From Paenibacillus sp. Soil750 (GTDB lineage Bacteria; Bacillota; Bacilli; Paenibacillales; NBRC-103111), in the NCBI RefSeq assembly GCF_001428045.1, contig NZ_LMSD01000011.1, positions 48,669-112,668 of the forward strand: a stretch of 64,000 nucleotides of DNA. The letters run 5' to 3'. The translations under genes and the position numbers were made by a program. Below the pieces are notes generated by a model. The model made no database searches, was not told the DNA's origin, and worked only from the letters and a program-made list of their open reading frames with translations. Positions 36,775 to 45,026 of the stretch are shown here, one piece after another. Position 1 is the first letter of the stretch; the number at the start of each line of letters is the position of its first letter.

Positions 36775-36805
36775 GTGATTACAGCAATAAGAGGAGGAAT
36801 CATAT

Positions 36806-37333
36806 ATGGTTATTGATCTTGGGATGCCGTTAGATGACGCTCAGACTTCAAGTCTTGGGCAGGTTCTGGGGCGGTTAAAGGACGAACATGGGGCGTTAAA
36901 AAAAGAGCTTGATCATGTCCAAGAAATGACAAGTCATATGGTTGGCGTGCTTGGCACAGATGAGTCAAAGCGTTTACTTCAAGAAATTCGAAAGCAAATG
37001 GTTACCTTCATGCAGCAGCTTGAGGCTCATGAACACTGGGAGGAAGTGGAGGTTCTCCCCCTCCTTACCGAATATGCGAATCAGGGGATGGAGCCCACCT
37101 TTCTCACCTCAACTTGGGTTCTGGAAGAGGATCATAAACAAGCGGAACGGTTTGTTCGCTCATTTCTTGATTATGCAGACCAATGTGAAGGTGCCGACAG
37201 TATAAAGCTGAAGAAAGCTATCACGCTGCTTAGTGTGGCTTGTTCTGTCTTATCCGAGCATCTGATATCTGAAGAGGAGATGGTTTTCCCGATTGCGAAT
37301 CGAATGCTGGAGCGATGTTTACGACAAATCTAA
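36806..37333 (+). CDS. Hemerythrin HHE domain protein (paralogue)
   Basis: 175 residues with the same plan as its neighbour: LKDEHGALKK, HEHWEEVEVLPLL, WVLEEDHKQAERF and LSEHLISEEEMVFP supply the di-iron His and Glu/Asp ligands. The shared WVLExDH and EExxVFP positions indicate a tandem duplication. Ribosome site AGAGGAGGAATCATAT. It is transcribed from its own Fnr-type promoter. A role in NO or O2 handling during nitrate respiration is inferred. Confidence 0.85.
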   Translation: MVIDLGMPLDDAQTSSLGQVLGRLKDEHGALKKELDHVQEMTSHMVGVLGTDESKRLLQEIRKQMVTFMQQLEAHEHWEEVEVLPLLTEYANQGMEPTFLTSTWVLEEDHKQAERFVRSFLDYADQCEGADSIKLKKAITLLSVACSVLSEHLISEEEMVFPIANRMLERCLRQI

Positions 37334-37354
37334 TTGAGAAGTATGTTCAAATAG

Positions 37355-37397
37355 TGTGACGGCTGTCACACTAGCTTGCCTGTTTTTTCGGTATAGT
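37355..37397 (+). promoter_or_regulatory. Fnr-type box and -10 of the ric/scdA gene
   Basis: TGTGACGGCTGTCACA (37355-37370) with -10 TATAGT at 37392, offset 29.5 bp. Confidence 0.75.
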
Positions 37398-37434
37398 TGA
37401 TTCAGATCACAGCTGAACAGGAGGATTTGACAAA

Positions 37435-38115
37435 ATGAACATTCAATTAACCGATCGTGTGGGAGATATTGTAACGGCCTATCCCAAGACGGCAGAGGTA
37501 TTTAAGGAATACCGCATTGATTTCTGCTGCGGAGGCAATAAATCACTCCTTCAAGTCATTCAAGACCAGAATATCGCGGAAGAGGATTTGTTAAAAAGTC
37601 TTGCTGAAGCGGCAATAGCTCCTAAATTTGACGGCTTGAATTGGAGTGAATTAAGCTCAAGCGAATTAATCGATTATATTATTCGCATCCATCATGGCTA
37701 TTTGAAAACATCACTGCCGCACTTAAGTGAATATGTGAAGAAAGTGGCACGTGTGCATGGGCCGCATCATCTTGAACTCCTTCAAGTCGATCAATGGTTT
37801 GAAGCATTGAAAAGTGACATGGAACATCATATGGAGAAAGAAGAAGAAGAAGCATTCCCGGCTGTCATTGATTTTGAGAAAGATCCTACGGATGTGAAAA
37901 GAGAACGGCTGCTTAGAATTCTGGATACACTCGAGCAGGAGCATGAGGGCTCGGGTGATCTGCTTAGACAAATTAGGGAAATCACCAAAAACTACGAGTT
38001 ACCAGAGGATGCCTGCACAACGTTTCGGCTCACTTACTTGAAGCTAGAGGAGTTAGAAGCAGATATGTTCCAGCACATCCATTTGGAGAACAATATTTTG
38101 TTTAATCGCGCCTAG
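37435..38115 (+). CDS. scdA: Iron-sulfur cluster repair di-iron protein (RIC/ScdA/YtfE)
   Basis: 226 residues. The N-terminal DUF542/ScdA_N domain has the diagnostic DFCCGGN at about residue 30. The C-terminal hemerythrin-like domain has HHGYLKTSLPHL, HHLELL, DMEHHMEKEEEEAFP, EQEHEGSGDL and HIHLENNILF as di-iron ligands. RIC proteins repair Fe-S clusters damaged by NO or oxidants, which fits its position before an Fe-S-rich reductase cluster. Ribosome site AACAGGAGGATTTGACAAA. Confidence 0.93.
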   Translation: MNIQLTDRVGDIVTAYPKTAEVFKEYRIDFCCGGNKSLLQVIQDQNIAEEDLLKSLAEAAIAPKFDGLNWSELSSSELIDYIIRIHHGYLKTSLPHLSEYVKKVARVHGPHHLELLQVDQWFEALKSDMEHHMEKEEEEAFPAVIDFEKDPTDVKRERLLRILDTLEQEHEGSGDLLRQIREITKNYELPEDACTTFRLTYLKLEELEADMFQHIHLENNILFNRA

Positions 38116-38216
38116 GGGGAAGTGCCTATGTTCAGGCTTCGGCGGTTGCCTGCTTTCCGTATGTTCCCTTTTGTATATGAGCTTAATCGCCCGTGTCTTT
38201 ACACGCTAAGGCTGCA

Positions 38217-38264
38217 GCCTTCCCTTGGATCTCAAAAGATCGATGGAAGGCCATTTTTTTGCCC
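38217..38264 (+). terminator. Rho-independent terminator after scdA
   Basis: GCCTTCC ... GGAAGGCCATTTTTTTG with an inner GATC/GATC stem. Confidence 0.75.
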
Positions 38265-38306
38265 ATATAGTGATAACCAAAAAAATGTGATCGAGATGGG
38301 GTACAC

Positions 38307-38350
38307 AGTGATTTTTCTCACAGTGCTGTAGGGCGGTCTCATGTTTTAAT
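38307..38350 (+). promoter_or_regulatory. Fnr-type box before the reductase cluster
   Basis: AGTGATTTTTCTCACA (38307-38322), one mismatch in the first half-site. A weak -10 TTTAAT at 38345 (or TTTTAA at 38344) is about 30 bp from the centre. It would drive the whole nitrate-reductase-like cluster. Confidence 0.6.
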
Positions 38351-38389
38351 TCAACTATAAGAATCACAAGTGAAGGGGCAATGATAATC

Positions 38390-39430
38390 ATGGATCGAGC
38401 GTTCGCATCAAAATTCGCCAAATGTGTCTTTGTGGTTGTTTGCGGATTAATTATTCTAATGGGAGTCGGTTCAAGGTTTTTTACACATATTGACTTGGCT
38501 TTATACGGGTATATGGTAGGAACCGTAGTTTTCATTTGCGGATTCTTTTATCGCTTTATTATGTGGGGAGAACGCCCGCCTACGAAAATTATTTTGAAAA
38601 AAGGGTTAAAGTTGTTATTCCGAAAAAGTACGCCTCAGACGACTACAGAGCATCTACTCACGTACCGCTTTATCTGGAATCGCGGATGGTATCGTTGGAC
38701 CCAGCACGTACTCCTTGGTTGGGGCTGCATTTTATCCGCCTTCGTTACGTTCCCGCTAGTGTTCGGTTGGATGTACTTCACAATGGCCGAGAACGGAAGG
38801 TACACAGTTGTTGGTTTCGGGATCGATCTTATGAAGATTAAAGCAGATGGTGCTCTCGGATTTCTGTTCTACAATGCGCTGAATATTACAGCTTTCATGG
38901 TAATCGGTGGTGTTTGTATGGCCTTATATCGCAGGATTAAGAACATGCAGGCTCGTGCGGAACAGACATTTGTCTATGATTTTCTTCCGCTATATATGCT
39001 GCTATTCGTAAGCTTGACTGGGCTGCTGCTCACCTTCTGCAATATAGTCCTGCACGGCTATGGACATCCGGTTGTAACGTTAGTCCACCAATGGTCCGTT
39101 ATCGTGACGCTGATTTATATCCCTTTTGGTAAACTTGCTCATATCCCATTCCGTCCTATGAGCGTGTTTGCCCGAAATTACAGAGAACATTATGCAGAGC
39201 AAGAGACGAAAAGCTGTAAGGTTTGCGGAACAGGCTTTGTTTCTGTCGAGCAATCCAAGGATGTCATCGCTGTGCTTAAAGTGAATGAAATTGAATTCAA
39301 AACGGAGGAAGGCTTCCACTTGGCAGAGCTGTGCCTGCCATGCCGCCGAAAATATAGAATGTCCCGATTTACAGGGATACCGACCCACCAGATTCGCGTG
39401 AAGGAGGCCAACCAAAATGCAAAGGGATAA
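38390..39430 (+). CDS. Cytochrome-b-like membrane subunit with C-terminal Cys pairs
   Basis: About 346 residues with roughly six membrane segments (CVFVVVCGLIILMGV, YMVGTVVFICGFFYRFI, WGCILSAFVTFPLVFGWMYF, FYNALNITAFMVIGGVC, LPLYMLLFVSLTGLLLTFC, VTLIYIPFGKLAH). Histidines in TQHVLLGWG, LHGYGHP, VHQWS and KLAHIPF could bind b-type haems, as in NarI/DsrM-like quinol-oxidising subunits. A soluble tail has CKVCG and CLPCRRK, a possible metal or Fe-S site. ATG 38390 is chosen since AAGGGG lies too close to ATG 38381. It probably feeds quinol electrons to the catalytic subunit encoded next, whose start overlaps its end. Confidence 0.8.
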   Translation: MDRAFASKFAKCVFVVVCGLIILMGVGSRFFTHIDLALYGYMVGTVVFICGFFYRFIMWGERPPTKIILKKGLKLLFRKSTPQTTTEHLLTYRFIWNRGWYRWTQHVLLGWGCILSAFVTFPLVFGWMYFTMAENGRYTVVGFGIDLMKIKADGALGFLFYNALNITAFMVIGGVCMALYRRIKNMQARAEQTFVYDFLPLYMLLFVSLTGLLLTFCNIVLHGYGHPVVTLVHQWSVIVTLIYIPFGKLAHIPFRPMSVFARNYREHYAEQETKSCKVCGTGFVSVEQSKDVIAVLKVNEIEFKTEEGFHLAELCLPCRRKYRMSRFTGIPTHQIRVKEANQNAKG

Positions 39431-41588
39431 ATTCTTTAAAGTTATCGCGAATAAAACACACCCGAATGAAAAATTGGTTAAAACCCATTGCTCTTATTGT
39501 GGTATGCAGTGCGGGATGAATTTGCGGGTGGATACTTCTTCCAATACCATTATTGGCGTCGAACCGCGATATGATTGGCCTGTGACGTTAGGCAAGATGT
39601 GTCCGAAAGGTGTGACGGCTTATCAGCAAACGAATCACAATGATCGCCTGCTGCGACCGTTAATCCGTGACGATGCGTCGCTCAAAGGAACGAAGGAAGG
39701 CTTCCGCGAAGCCAGTTGGGAAGAGGCCTATTCGTTGATCGTTCAAAGATTTCAAGAGATGCAAGGCAAGTACGGTAAGGATTCGCTTTCTGTATTCAGC
39801 GGTGTGTCGATGACCAATGAGAAATGCTATCTGACAGGGAAATTCGCCAGAGTTGCCTTGCAAACTCGTTACATTGATTACAACGGCCGATTCTGTATGT
39901 CAAGCGCAGCCGCAGGCTTCCTTCGCAGCTTTGGCGTGGATAGAGGATCAACCTTACCTTGGACCGATCTGCATGAGACGGATTGCTTGTTCATCGCAGG
40001 CAGCAATACAGCCGAGTGCCATCCTACCTCGATGTTCCGAATATGGGAAGTACAGAACCGCGGTGGTTACTTGATTGTAGCAGATCCCCGGGAAACGCCA
40101 ATCGCCAGGCGGGCAGACATACATCTTGATTTACGTCCGGGGACGGACTTGGCGCTTGCCAATTGCATGATTCATCTACTCATTCAAAATAACCACATCG
40201 ATGCTGAGTTTATAGCGAATCACACCAACGGCTTCGAGGAAATGAGAGAGGTTGTGAAAGAATTCACACCCGAGTACACGAGTGAAATAACTGGCGTTGC
40301 TCCTGAAAAATTGATTCGTGCCGCTGAGATTTATGGCAAAGCACCGAATGCCATCGTCATGTTCGCTCGGGGCATTGAACAACAAATTAAAGGGTCTGAT
40401 AATGTATCAGCCTACACGAATATGTGCTTGGTGACTGGGAAGATCGGCCGTCCGAAGTCTGGCGTTGCTACTTTTACCGGACAAGGGAATGGTCAAGGCG
40501 GCAGAGAGCACGGACAAAAAGCTGATGCCCTTCCGGGCTACCGCAAAATCACGAATCCCAAGCACGTCGAAGAGGTGTGCAAGGTGTGGGGGATCAAGCC
40601 GGAAGAGATGCCGCAGCCGGGTGTCTCGGCCTATGAAATGTTTGAGCTTATGCAAGAGAAAACGATTCGCGGCTTGTACCTGCTCTGCTCGAATCCAGCT
40701 GTCTCGGCGCCGAATCAGAACTTTGTCCGTGCTGCTTTAAAAAATCTGGACTTCATGGTTTGTGCAGATATTTACTTGTCCGAATCGGCAGAGTTTGCCG
40801 ATGTCGTACTGCCTTCCGTCACCTGGTCGGAGGATGAAGGCACAGTAACGAATCTAGAAGGACGGATTATCAAGATTAATAAAGCGCAAGAGCCCGTTGG
40901 CGAGTCGAAGCCTGACTGGTTGATCGAGGTAGAGCTTGCGGAGCGACTAGGCAGAGGACAGTATTTTGGCCATCTGAAGACAGCCAGGGATGTAGCGGAT
41001 GAATTCCGTTTGGCCTCCAAAGGCGGATATGCCGACTATTATGGAGCCACTTGGGAGAAGATCGACAAGCAAGACGGTGTGTTCTGGCCATGTAAAAGTG
41101 AGGAAGACCCGGGAACGCCGCATATGTTCCTGGATCACAAGTTCTACCATGCGGACGGCAGAGCGAAGCTATGCGCGCTTCCTTACAGACCGCCGGCCGA
41201 AGAGCCTTGTGAGCAATATCCACTTCGTCTTACCACAGGTCGAGTTGTTTACCATTACTTGTCCGGAAATCAAACAAGAAGAATTCCTTTCCTTCGGGAT
41301 ATGTGTCCGGAGCCGTACGTTGAAGTTCATCCGGAAACAGCGGAGCGCTACAATATCGCATATGACGAAGTCATCCGATTGTTTACACGTCGCGGGGAAG
41401 CTTTGTATAAAGTGAAAATTATCGAAGCGATTCGTAAGGATACCGTGTTCGTTCCTTATCATTTCGGCCATGAGCAGTCGATTAATCTGCTAACCATAGC
41501 GGCGCTGGACCCGATGTCACGCATGCCGGAGTTTAAGGCATGCGCAGCACAGATCGCAAAGCAACCAGAGAGGATGAGCATCCGATGA
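39417..41588 (+). CDS. NasC/NarB-like molybdopterin nitrate reductase catalytic subunit
   Basis: 723 residues of the DMSO-reductase family. The N-terminal 4Fe-4S site is CSYCGMQC...CPKG (residues about 22-65). The likely molybdenum ligand is the cysteine in YNGRFCMSSAAAGFLRS, placed as in NapA/NasC. Later motifs include ADPRETPIARRADIHLDLRP, GQGNGQGGREHGQKAD and the C-terminal cofactor-binding LTTGRVVYHYLSGNQTRR. There is no Tat signal, so the active site is cytoplasmic. In B. subtilis such a subunit assimilates nitrate, but here it sits with a quinol-type membrane subunit, a Rieske protein and an Fnr box, suggesting respiratory use. Nitrate as substrate is inferred from the NarK-like neighbour. 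Confidence 0.88.
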   Translation: MQRDKFFKVIANKTHPNEKLVKTHCSYCGMQCGMNLRVDTSSNTIIGVEPRYDWPVTLGKMCPKGVTAYQQTNHNDRLLRPLIRDDASLKGTKEGFREASWEEAYSLIVQRFQEMQGKYGKDSLSVFSGVSMTNEKCYLTGKFARVALQTRYIDYNGRFCMSSAAAGFLRSFGVDRGSTLPWTDLHETDCLFIAGSNTAECHPTSMFRIWEVQNRGGYLIVADPRETPIARRADIHLDLRPGTDLALANCMIHLLIQNNHIDAEFIANHTNGFEEMREVVKEFTPEYTSEITGVAPEKLIRAAEIYGKAPNAIVMFARGIEQQIKGSDNVSAYTNMCLVTGKIGRPKSGVATFTGQGNGQGGREHGQKADALPGYRKITNPKHVEEVCKVWGIKPEEMPQPGVSAYEMFELMQEKTIRGLYLLCSNPAVSAPNQNFVRAALKNLDFMVCADIYLSESAEFADVVLPSVTWSEDEGTVTNLEGRIIKINKAQEPVGESKPDWLIEVELAERLGRGQYFGHLKTARDVADEFRLASKGGYADYYGATWEKIDKQDGVFWPCKSEEDPGTPHMFLDHKFYHADGRAKLCALPYRPPAEEPCEQYPLRLTTGRVVYHYLSGNQTRRIPFLRDMCPEPYVEVHPETAERYNIAYDEVIRLFTRRGEALYKVKIIEAIRKDTVFVPYHFGHEQSINLLTIAALDPMSRMPEFKACAAQIAKQPERMSIR

Positions 41589-42148
41589 AACAACATCTAT
41601 ACATTGAAATGGATAATTGTATCGGCTGTCGGAGCTGTTTGGCTGCTTGTACACAATGCGGAGGCCACGATGAAAGAAATCGTAATTATGTGTATGATGT
41701 GAATCCGCTAGTCTCCCGCCAAACGATTCCTTTGATGTGTCTTCACTGTGTGAATCCGGCTTGCGCCAGAAGCTGTCCGGCCCAGGCCATTCAGATCACC
41801 GAAGAGGGCGCAGTGCTTTCGGCATTGGTTGAGAAATGTATCGGTTGTCAGAATTGTACCATCGCATGCCCGTATGGCATCCCTAAATTCGATGAAGAGC
41901 AGAATCTGATGTACAAATGTGATCTTTGCTACGATCGGACCAAAGAAGGTATCCCTCCTATGTGTGCATCCGTTTGTCCGACGAATACGCTGCAGTGGTT
42001 GACTGAGGATGAGTTAGCTCAGAAGAAAGCCCAGCATAAGCTAGGGAAATGGACGGCAAGTCATGAGCCATGGGATCCATTGGAAGGAGAAACGAATGTG
42101 AAGATTTCCCTTCCTGGTATTCTGCAAGGAAAACAAAAGTTGTTCTAA
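41585..42148 (+). CDS. Four-cluster ferredoxin subunit (NrfC/DmsB-like)
   Basis: 187 residues with four cysteine groups: CIGCRSCLAACTQC, CLHCVNPACARSCP, CIGCQNCTIACPYG and CDLCYDRTKEGIPPMCASVC. That is the arrangement of the electron-transfer subunits of DMSO reductase-type complexes (DmsB, NrfC, NarH-like), carrying four 4Fe-4S clusters. ATG 41585 overlaps the stop of the catalytic gene by 4 bp (ATGA), indicating translational coupling. It should wire electrons between the membrane subunit and the molybdenum subunit. Confidence 0.92.
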   Translation: MKQHLYIEMDNCIGCRSCLAACTQCGGHDERNRNYVYDVNPLVSRQTIPLMCLHCVNPACARSCPAQAIQITEEGAVLSALVEKCIGCQNCTIACPYGIPKFDEEQNLMYKCDLCYDRTKEGIPPMCASVCPTNTLQWLTEDELAQKKAQHKLGKWTASHEPWDPLEGETNVKISLPGILQGKQKLF

Positions 42149-42172
42149 TCTGCTTGTGATGAGGTGGACTTT

Positions 42173-42697
42173 ATGAAGCAGGACAATAACCATAGTCCTT
42201 TTAAAGAAGATAACTATACGCACAATATAAGAAAAAATGATGAGAGAAAATTGGATCGCCGAGGCTTTATGAAGACGCTGGTTGGTGCAGCAGGCGTGTT
42301 CGCTGTATCGACGATGCCGTGGGGAGCACTCGCCGCGAAAGAACTGACAGGACTAACGAAGAAGTCTTACCCGCAGCTGAAAATTACGGATATCTCCTCG
42401 CTGGAGGTAGGAGATGCAGTCCAGTTCGCTTATCCGGGCGAGCATGATTCCGCACTATTGATTCGCCTTGGCGAGAACGAGTATAAAGCTTATCAAAATG
42501 CGTGTACGCACCTCAAATGTCCCGTATTTTGGAGTAAAGAGAAGGATGAAATGGTCTGTCCTTGCCATCACGGCATTTTCGATGCCAGAACGGGGTCACC
42601 AACAGCGGGGCCGCCCAAGAGACCACTGCCAGAAGTTCTTCTGAAGCAAGAGCAAGGCGCGATTTATGCGACAGGAGTGAAACGATATGAAACGTAG
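42173..42697 (+). CDS. Rieske [2Fe-2S] protein with Tat signal
   Basis: About 174 residues. A twin-arginine signal DRRGFMKTLVGAAGVFAVST is at residues 23-44, so it is exported folded or anchored on the outer face. The Rieske ligands are CTHLKCPVFW and CPCHHGIFDARTG, with the disulfide cysteines typical of high-potential Rieske proteins. ATG 42173 follows GAGGTGG; GTG 42164 is too close. A Rieske protein next to a NasC-type reductase is unusual; in Bacillus assimilation the Rieske-like domain belongs to the nitrite reductase small subunit, which is cytoplasmic. Confidence 0.9.
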   Translation: MKQDNNHSPFKEDNYTHNIRKNDERKLDRRGFMKTLVGAAGVFAVSTMPWGALAAKELTGLTKKSYPQLKITDISSLEVGDAVQFAYPGEHDSALLIRLGENEYKAYQNACTHLKCPVFWSKEKDEMVCPCHHGIFDARTGSPTAGPPKRPLPEVLLKQEQGAIYATGVKRYET

Positions 42698-42875
42698 CTA
42701 TGTCGGCGTTATTTTATTATGTATCATCTTGTTTCTCTGTATCGTGTTTACTCAAAAGGCCGTGAATGCGTACTATTTCGACCATTATCGTTCGGTTATT
42801 ATCTATTCTGTGTTAAATATGTTGTTATTCCCTACTGCTATTATGATCTATCGTCGGGAGCGTGATGTCGAATGA
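42687..42875 (+). CDS. Small membrane protein, 62 aa
   Basis: Two hydrophobic helices (VGVILLCIILFLCIVFTQKA and SVIIYSVLNMLLFPTAIMIY) and a basic C-terminal tail (RRERDVE). It overlaps the Rieske gene by 11 bp and the NarK-like gene by 4 bp, so it is clearly part of the operon. I do not recognise a family. It may anchor or assemble the extracytoplasmic Rieske protein with the cytochrome-b-like subunit; that is inference. Confidence 0.75.
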   Translation: MKRSYVGVILLCIILFLCIVFTQKAVNAYYFDHYRSVIIYSVLNMLLFPTAIMIYRRERDVE

Positions 42876-44377
42876 ATATCAAAAAAGTACAACTGCCGCT
42901 TCAAACTATCAGTCTGGTTCTAGGCTTTATGGTATGGGTCATCCTATCATCGTTAATGCCATTTATTAAAGAGACGATCAAGCTAACCCCTTCACAGCTC
43001 ACCTGGGTCACCGCTATTCCTATCTTGTTTGGTTCCGTCATGCGGGTGCCTGTGGGATATTGGACGAATCGTTACGGGGCAAGAAAGCTGTTTGCGATCT
43101 CCTTTATACTATTGCTTGCGCCTGTTTACTGGGTCAGCCAAGCGAATTCCTTCGGGGATCTCATTATTGGAGGGTTCTTCCTTGGCATTGGTGGGGCTGT
43201 ATTCTCAGTGGGTGTGACTTCCTTGCCTAAATATTATCCGAAAGAACGTCATGGCTTCGTGAACGGAATTTACGGGATTGGTAATCTCGGAACAGCGCTA
43301 TCCACCTTTGGCGCGCCTGTCATAGCCAACCAAATAGGTTGGTCCAAAACGGTCATGCTCTACAGCATTCTACTGATCGTCATGGCAGGATTGAACTTCG
43401 TTGCCGGGGATCGCAAAGAGCCTTCTGTACAGACCTCTCTTGTTGAGCAAATCAAAGGAGTTGCCGGCAATTCGAAGCTATGGTTATTATGCTTGTTCTA
43501 CTTTCTTACATTCGGTTCTTTTGTTGCTTTCACCGTATATTTACCAAATTTCATGGTCAGCAGCTTTCACCTGTCCAAAGTAGATGCCGGGATGCGTACG
43601 GGCGGATTTATCGTACTGGCAACGGCTATGAGGCCGATCGGGGGCTACCTAGGAGATAAGTTTAACCCATTCAAAATTCTTATGTTTGTTTTTGCTGGCT
43701 TAACGGCTTCTGGTATTTTACTTTCATTTGCTCCGTCGATGACGTGGTACACAGTCGGTTGCTTAACCATTGCACTGTGTGCAGGAACAGGTAATGGTAC
43801 CATTTTCAAATTGGTTCCGATGTATTTCATCAAGCAAGCTGGTATTGCGAATGGTATCATCTCGGCAATGGGTGGTTTGGGTGGATTTTTCCCGCCGCTG
43901 CTGCTTACCTTTCTCTTCAAACTGACAGGTCATTATGCCATTGGATTCATGGCCTTATCTCAGGTGGCGTTGGCCAGCTTAATTCTCATTCTTTGGATGT
44001 TCTATAACGAGAAATTAGGGTTATCCTCGCGGATTATTGAAAATACGGTCGAAGGTATTATGGTGACGGATAAGACTGGGAAAATTCATTCGGTGAATGC
44101 GGCCTTCACGCAACTGACAGGCTATGAAGCCAAGGAAGTCATGGGGCTGACGCCGAGTGTATTGAAATCTGGGAAACAGAATCGCGCTTTTTACGATGCG
44201 ATGTGGGATGATATTCGCGGTCACGGTTTCTGGCAGGGTGAGATTTGGAATCGTAAGAAGAATGGCGATGTGTATCTGGAATGGCTGACGATAAGTGCAG
44301 TCAAGAATGATGCCGGAGATGTCGTCTATTATTCGGGGATGTTTAGCGATATCACCAAACTAAGAAGCGCGAAATAG
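42872..44377 (+). CDS. NarK-like MFS transporter with C-terminal PAS domain
   Basis: 501 residues. The first about 380 form a 12-helix MFS transporter with nitrate-porter signatures (GIGNLGTALSTFGAP; CAGTGNGTIFKLVP). It continues with a cytoplasmic PAS/PAC domain: RIIENTVEGIMVTDKTGKIH, FTQLTGYEAKEVMG, GEIWNRKKNGDVYLEWLTIS and YYSGMFSDITKLR. PAS domains usually sense ligands or redox state and are rarely fused to NarK. The stop follows directly after the PAC motif, so no kinase or cyclase output is attached. It starts 4 bp inside the previous gene. Probably imports nitrate or exchanges it with nitrite, gated by the PAS signal. Confidence 0.9.
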   Translation: MNIKKVQLPLQTISLVLGFMVWVILSSLMPFIKETIKLTPSQLTWVTAIPILFGSVMRVPVGYWTNRYGARKLFAISFILLLAPVYWVSQANSFGDLIIGGFFLGIGGAVFSVGVTSLPKYYPKERHGFVNGIYGIGNLGTALSTFGAPVIANQIGWSKTVMLYSILLIVMAGLNFVAGDRKEPSVQTSLVEQIKGVAGNSKLWLLCLFYFLTFGSFVAFTVYLPNFMVSSFHLSKVDAGMRTGGFIVLATAMRPIGGYLGDKFNPFKILMFVFAGLTASGILLSFAPSMTWYTVGCLTIALCAGTGNGTIFKLVPMYFIKQAGIANGIISAMGGLGGFFPPLLLTFLFKLTGHYAIGFMALSQVALASLILILWMFYNEKLGLSSRIIENTVEGIMVTDKTGKIHSVNAAFTQLTGYEAKEVMGLTPSVLKSGKQNRAFYDAMWDDIRGHGFWQGEIWNRKKNGDVYLEWLTISAVKNDAGDVVYYSGMFSDITKLRSAK

Positions 44378-44392
44378 GAGGGGGGATGTGAC

Positions 44393-44734
44393 ATGCCGAG
44401 TGAGTTTGCATTGGATTTATGCTTTATCCGTGAACATGCGCAGTCTCCTTTCTATACGATTATCGAACAGCAATTGAATGAGCTTTTCGCAGGAAAGGGA
44501 ACCTGGTATATTGATCTGCGCGAACAAGAGGGGCTCGATATCGCTGTTGCCGAAGTCAAAGGTTTGGCGATTTGGGAAAGCGAAGAAGAAATCCTGAATT
44601 ATATAGAAAAGTACACAATTAGCGGTGAGCCTTCGGAACACGATTGCTGGAACCATCTCCAAGGATATCAAGTGAAGGTATCGCCCAAAGCAGATGCGGG
44701 CTGCTGCCGCTTGAAGAAGGAGGCACGGGTATGA
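44393..44734 (+). CDS. Hypothetical protein of the reductase operon, 113 aa
   Basis: I do not recognise this protein. It is soluble and acidic, with FIREHAQSPFYTIIEQQLNE, WYIDLREQEGLDIAVAEVKG and a C-terminal segment with His-Asp-Cys (SEHDCWNHLQG) and CC (AGCCRLKKE), possibly a metal site. The ribosome site is AATAGGAGGGGGGATGTGAC. It lies 15 bp after the transporter and overlaps the next small gene by 4 bp (ATGA). A chaperone or assembly role for the reductase is a guess from position only. Confidence 0.7.
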   Translation: MPSEFALDLCFIREHAQSPFYTIIEQQLNELFAGKGTWYIDLREQEGLDIAVAEVKGLAIWESEEEILNYIEKYTISGEPSEHDCWNHLQGYQVKVSPKADAGCCRLKKEARV

Positions 44735-45021
44735 AATGGGAAGAACAATTATCACGGTGGCTTGGCACTCAGATTGAAGTGCATATCGAGGATCAGGCTG
44801 GACTCGACCCTGTAGCACCTCCGAAAAAGATGACGCTTGAGAAGATACGCATTTCCGAAGACCAAGATTATATGCAAATGTATATGAATGAACATCAGTT
44901 TCTAGCCATACCTTTAAGGGGAGAAGAGCTGACGAGCTTAATAAATTCAGAGCATGGAACAGTTCTCCGATCATCTGACATTGCGGCGCAATTGGTATAT
45001 AAAGTCCATTTCGGTTCATAG
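44731..45021 (+). CDS. Hypothetical protein of the reductase operon, 96 aa
   Basis: Start ATG 44731 overlaps the stop of the previous gene (ATGA) and has AAGAAGGAGGCACGG upstream. The product (MKWEEQLSRWLGTQIEVHIE ... IAAQLVYKVHFGS) is small, soluble and without cysteines. It matches no family I know. Being translationally coupled to the 113-aa protein, the two probably act together. It is the last intact gene of the reductase operon; a decayed fnr lies immediately beyond on the other strand. Confidence 0.7.
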   Translation: MKWEEQLSRWLGTQIEVHIEDQAGLDPVAPPKKMTLEKIRISEDQDYMQMYMNEHQFLAIPLRGEELTSLINSEHGTVLRSSDIAAQLVYKVHFGS

Positions 45022-45026
45022 AAAGC

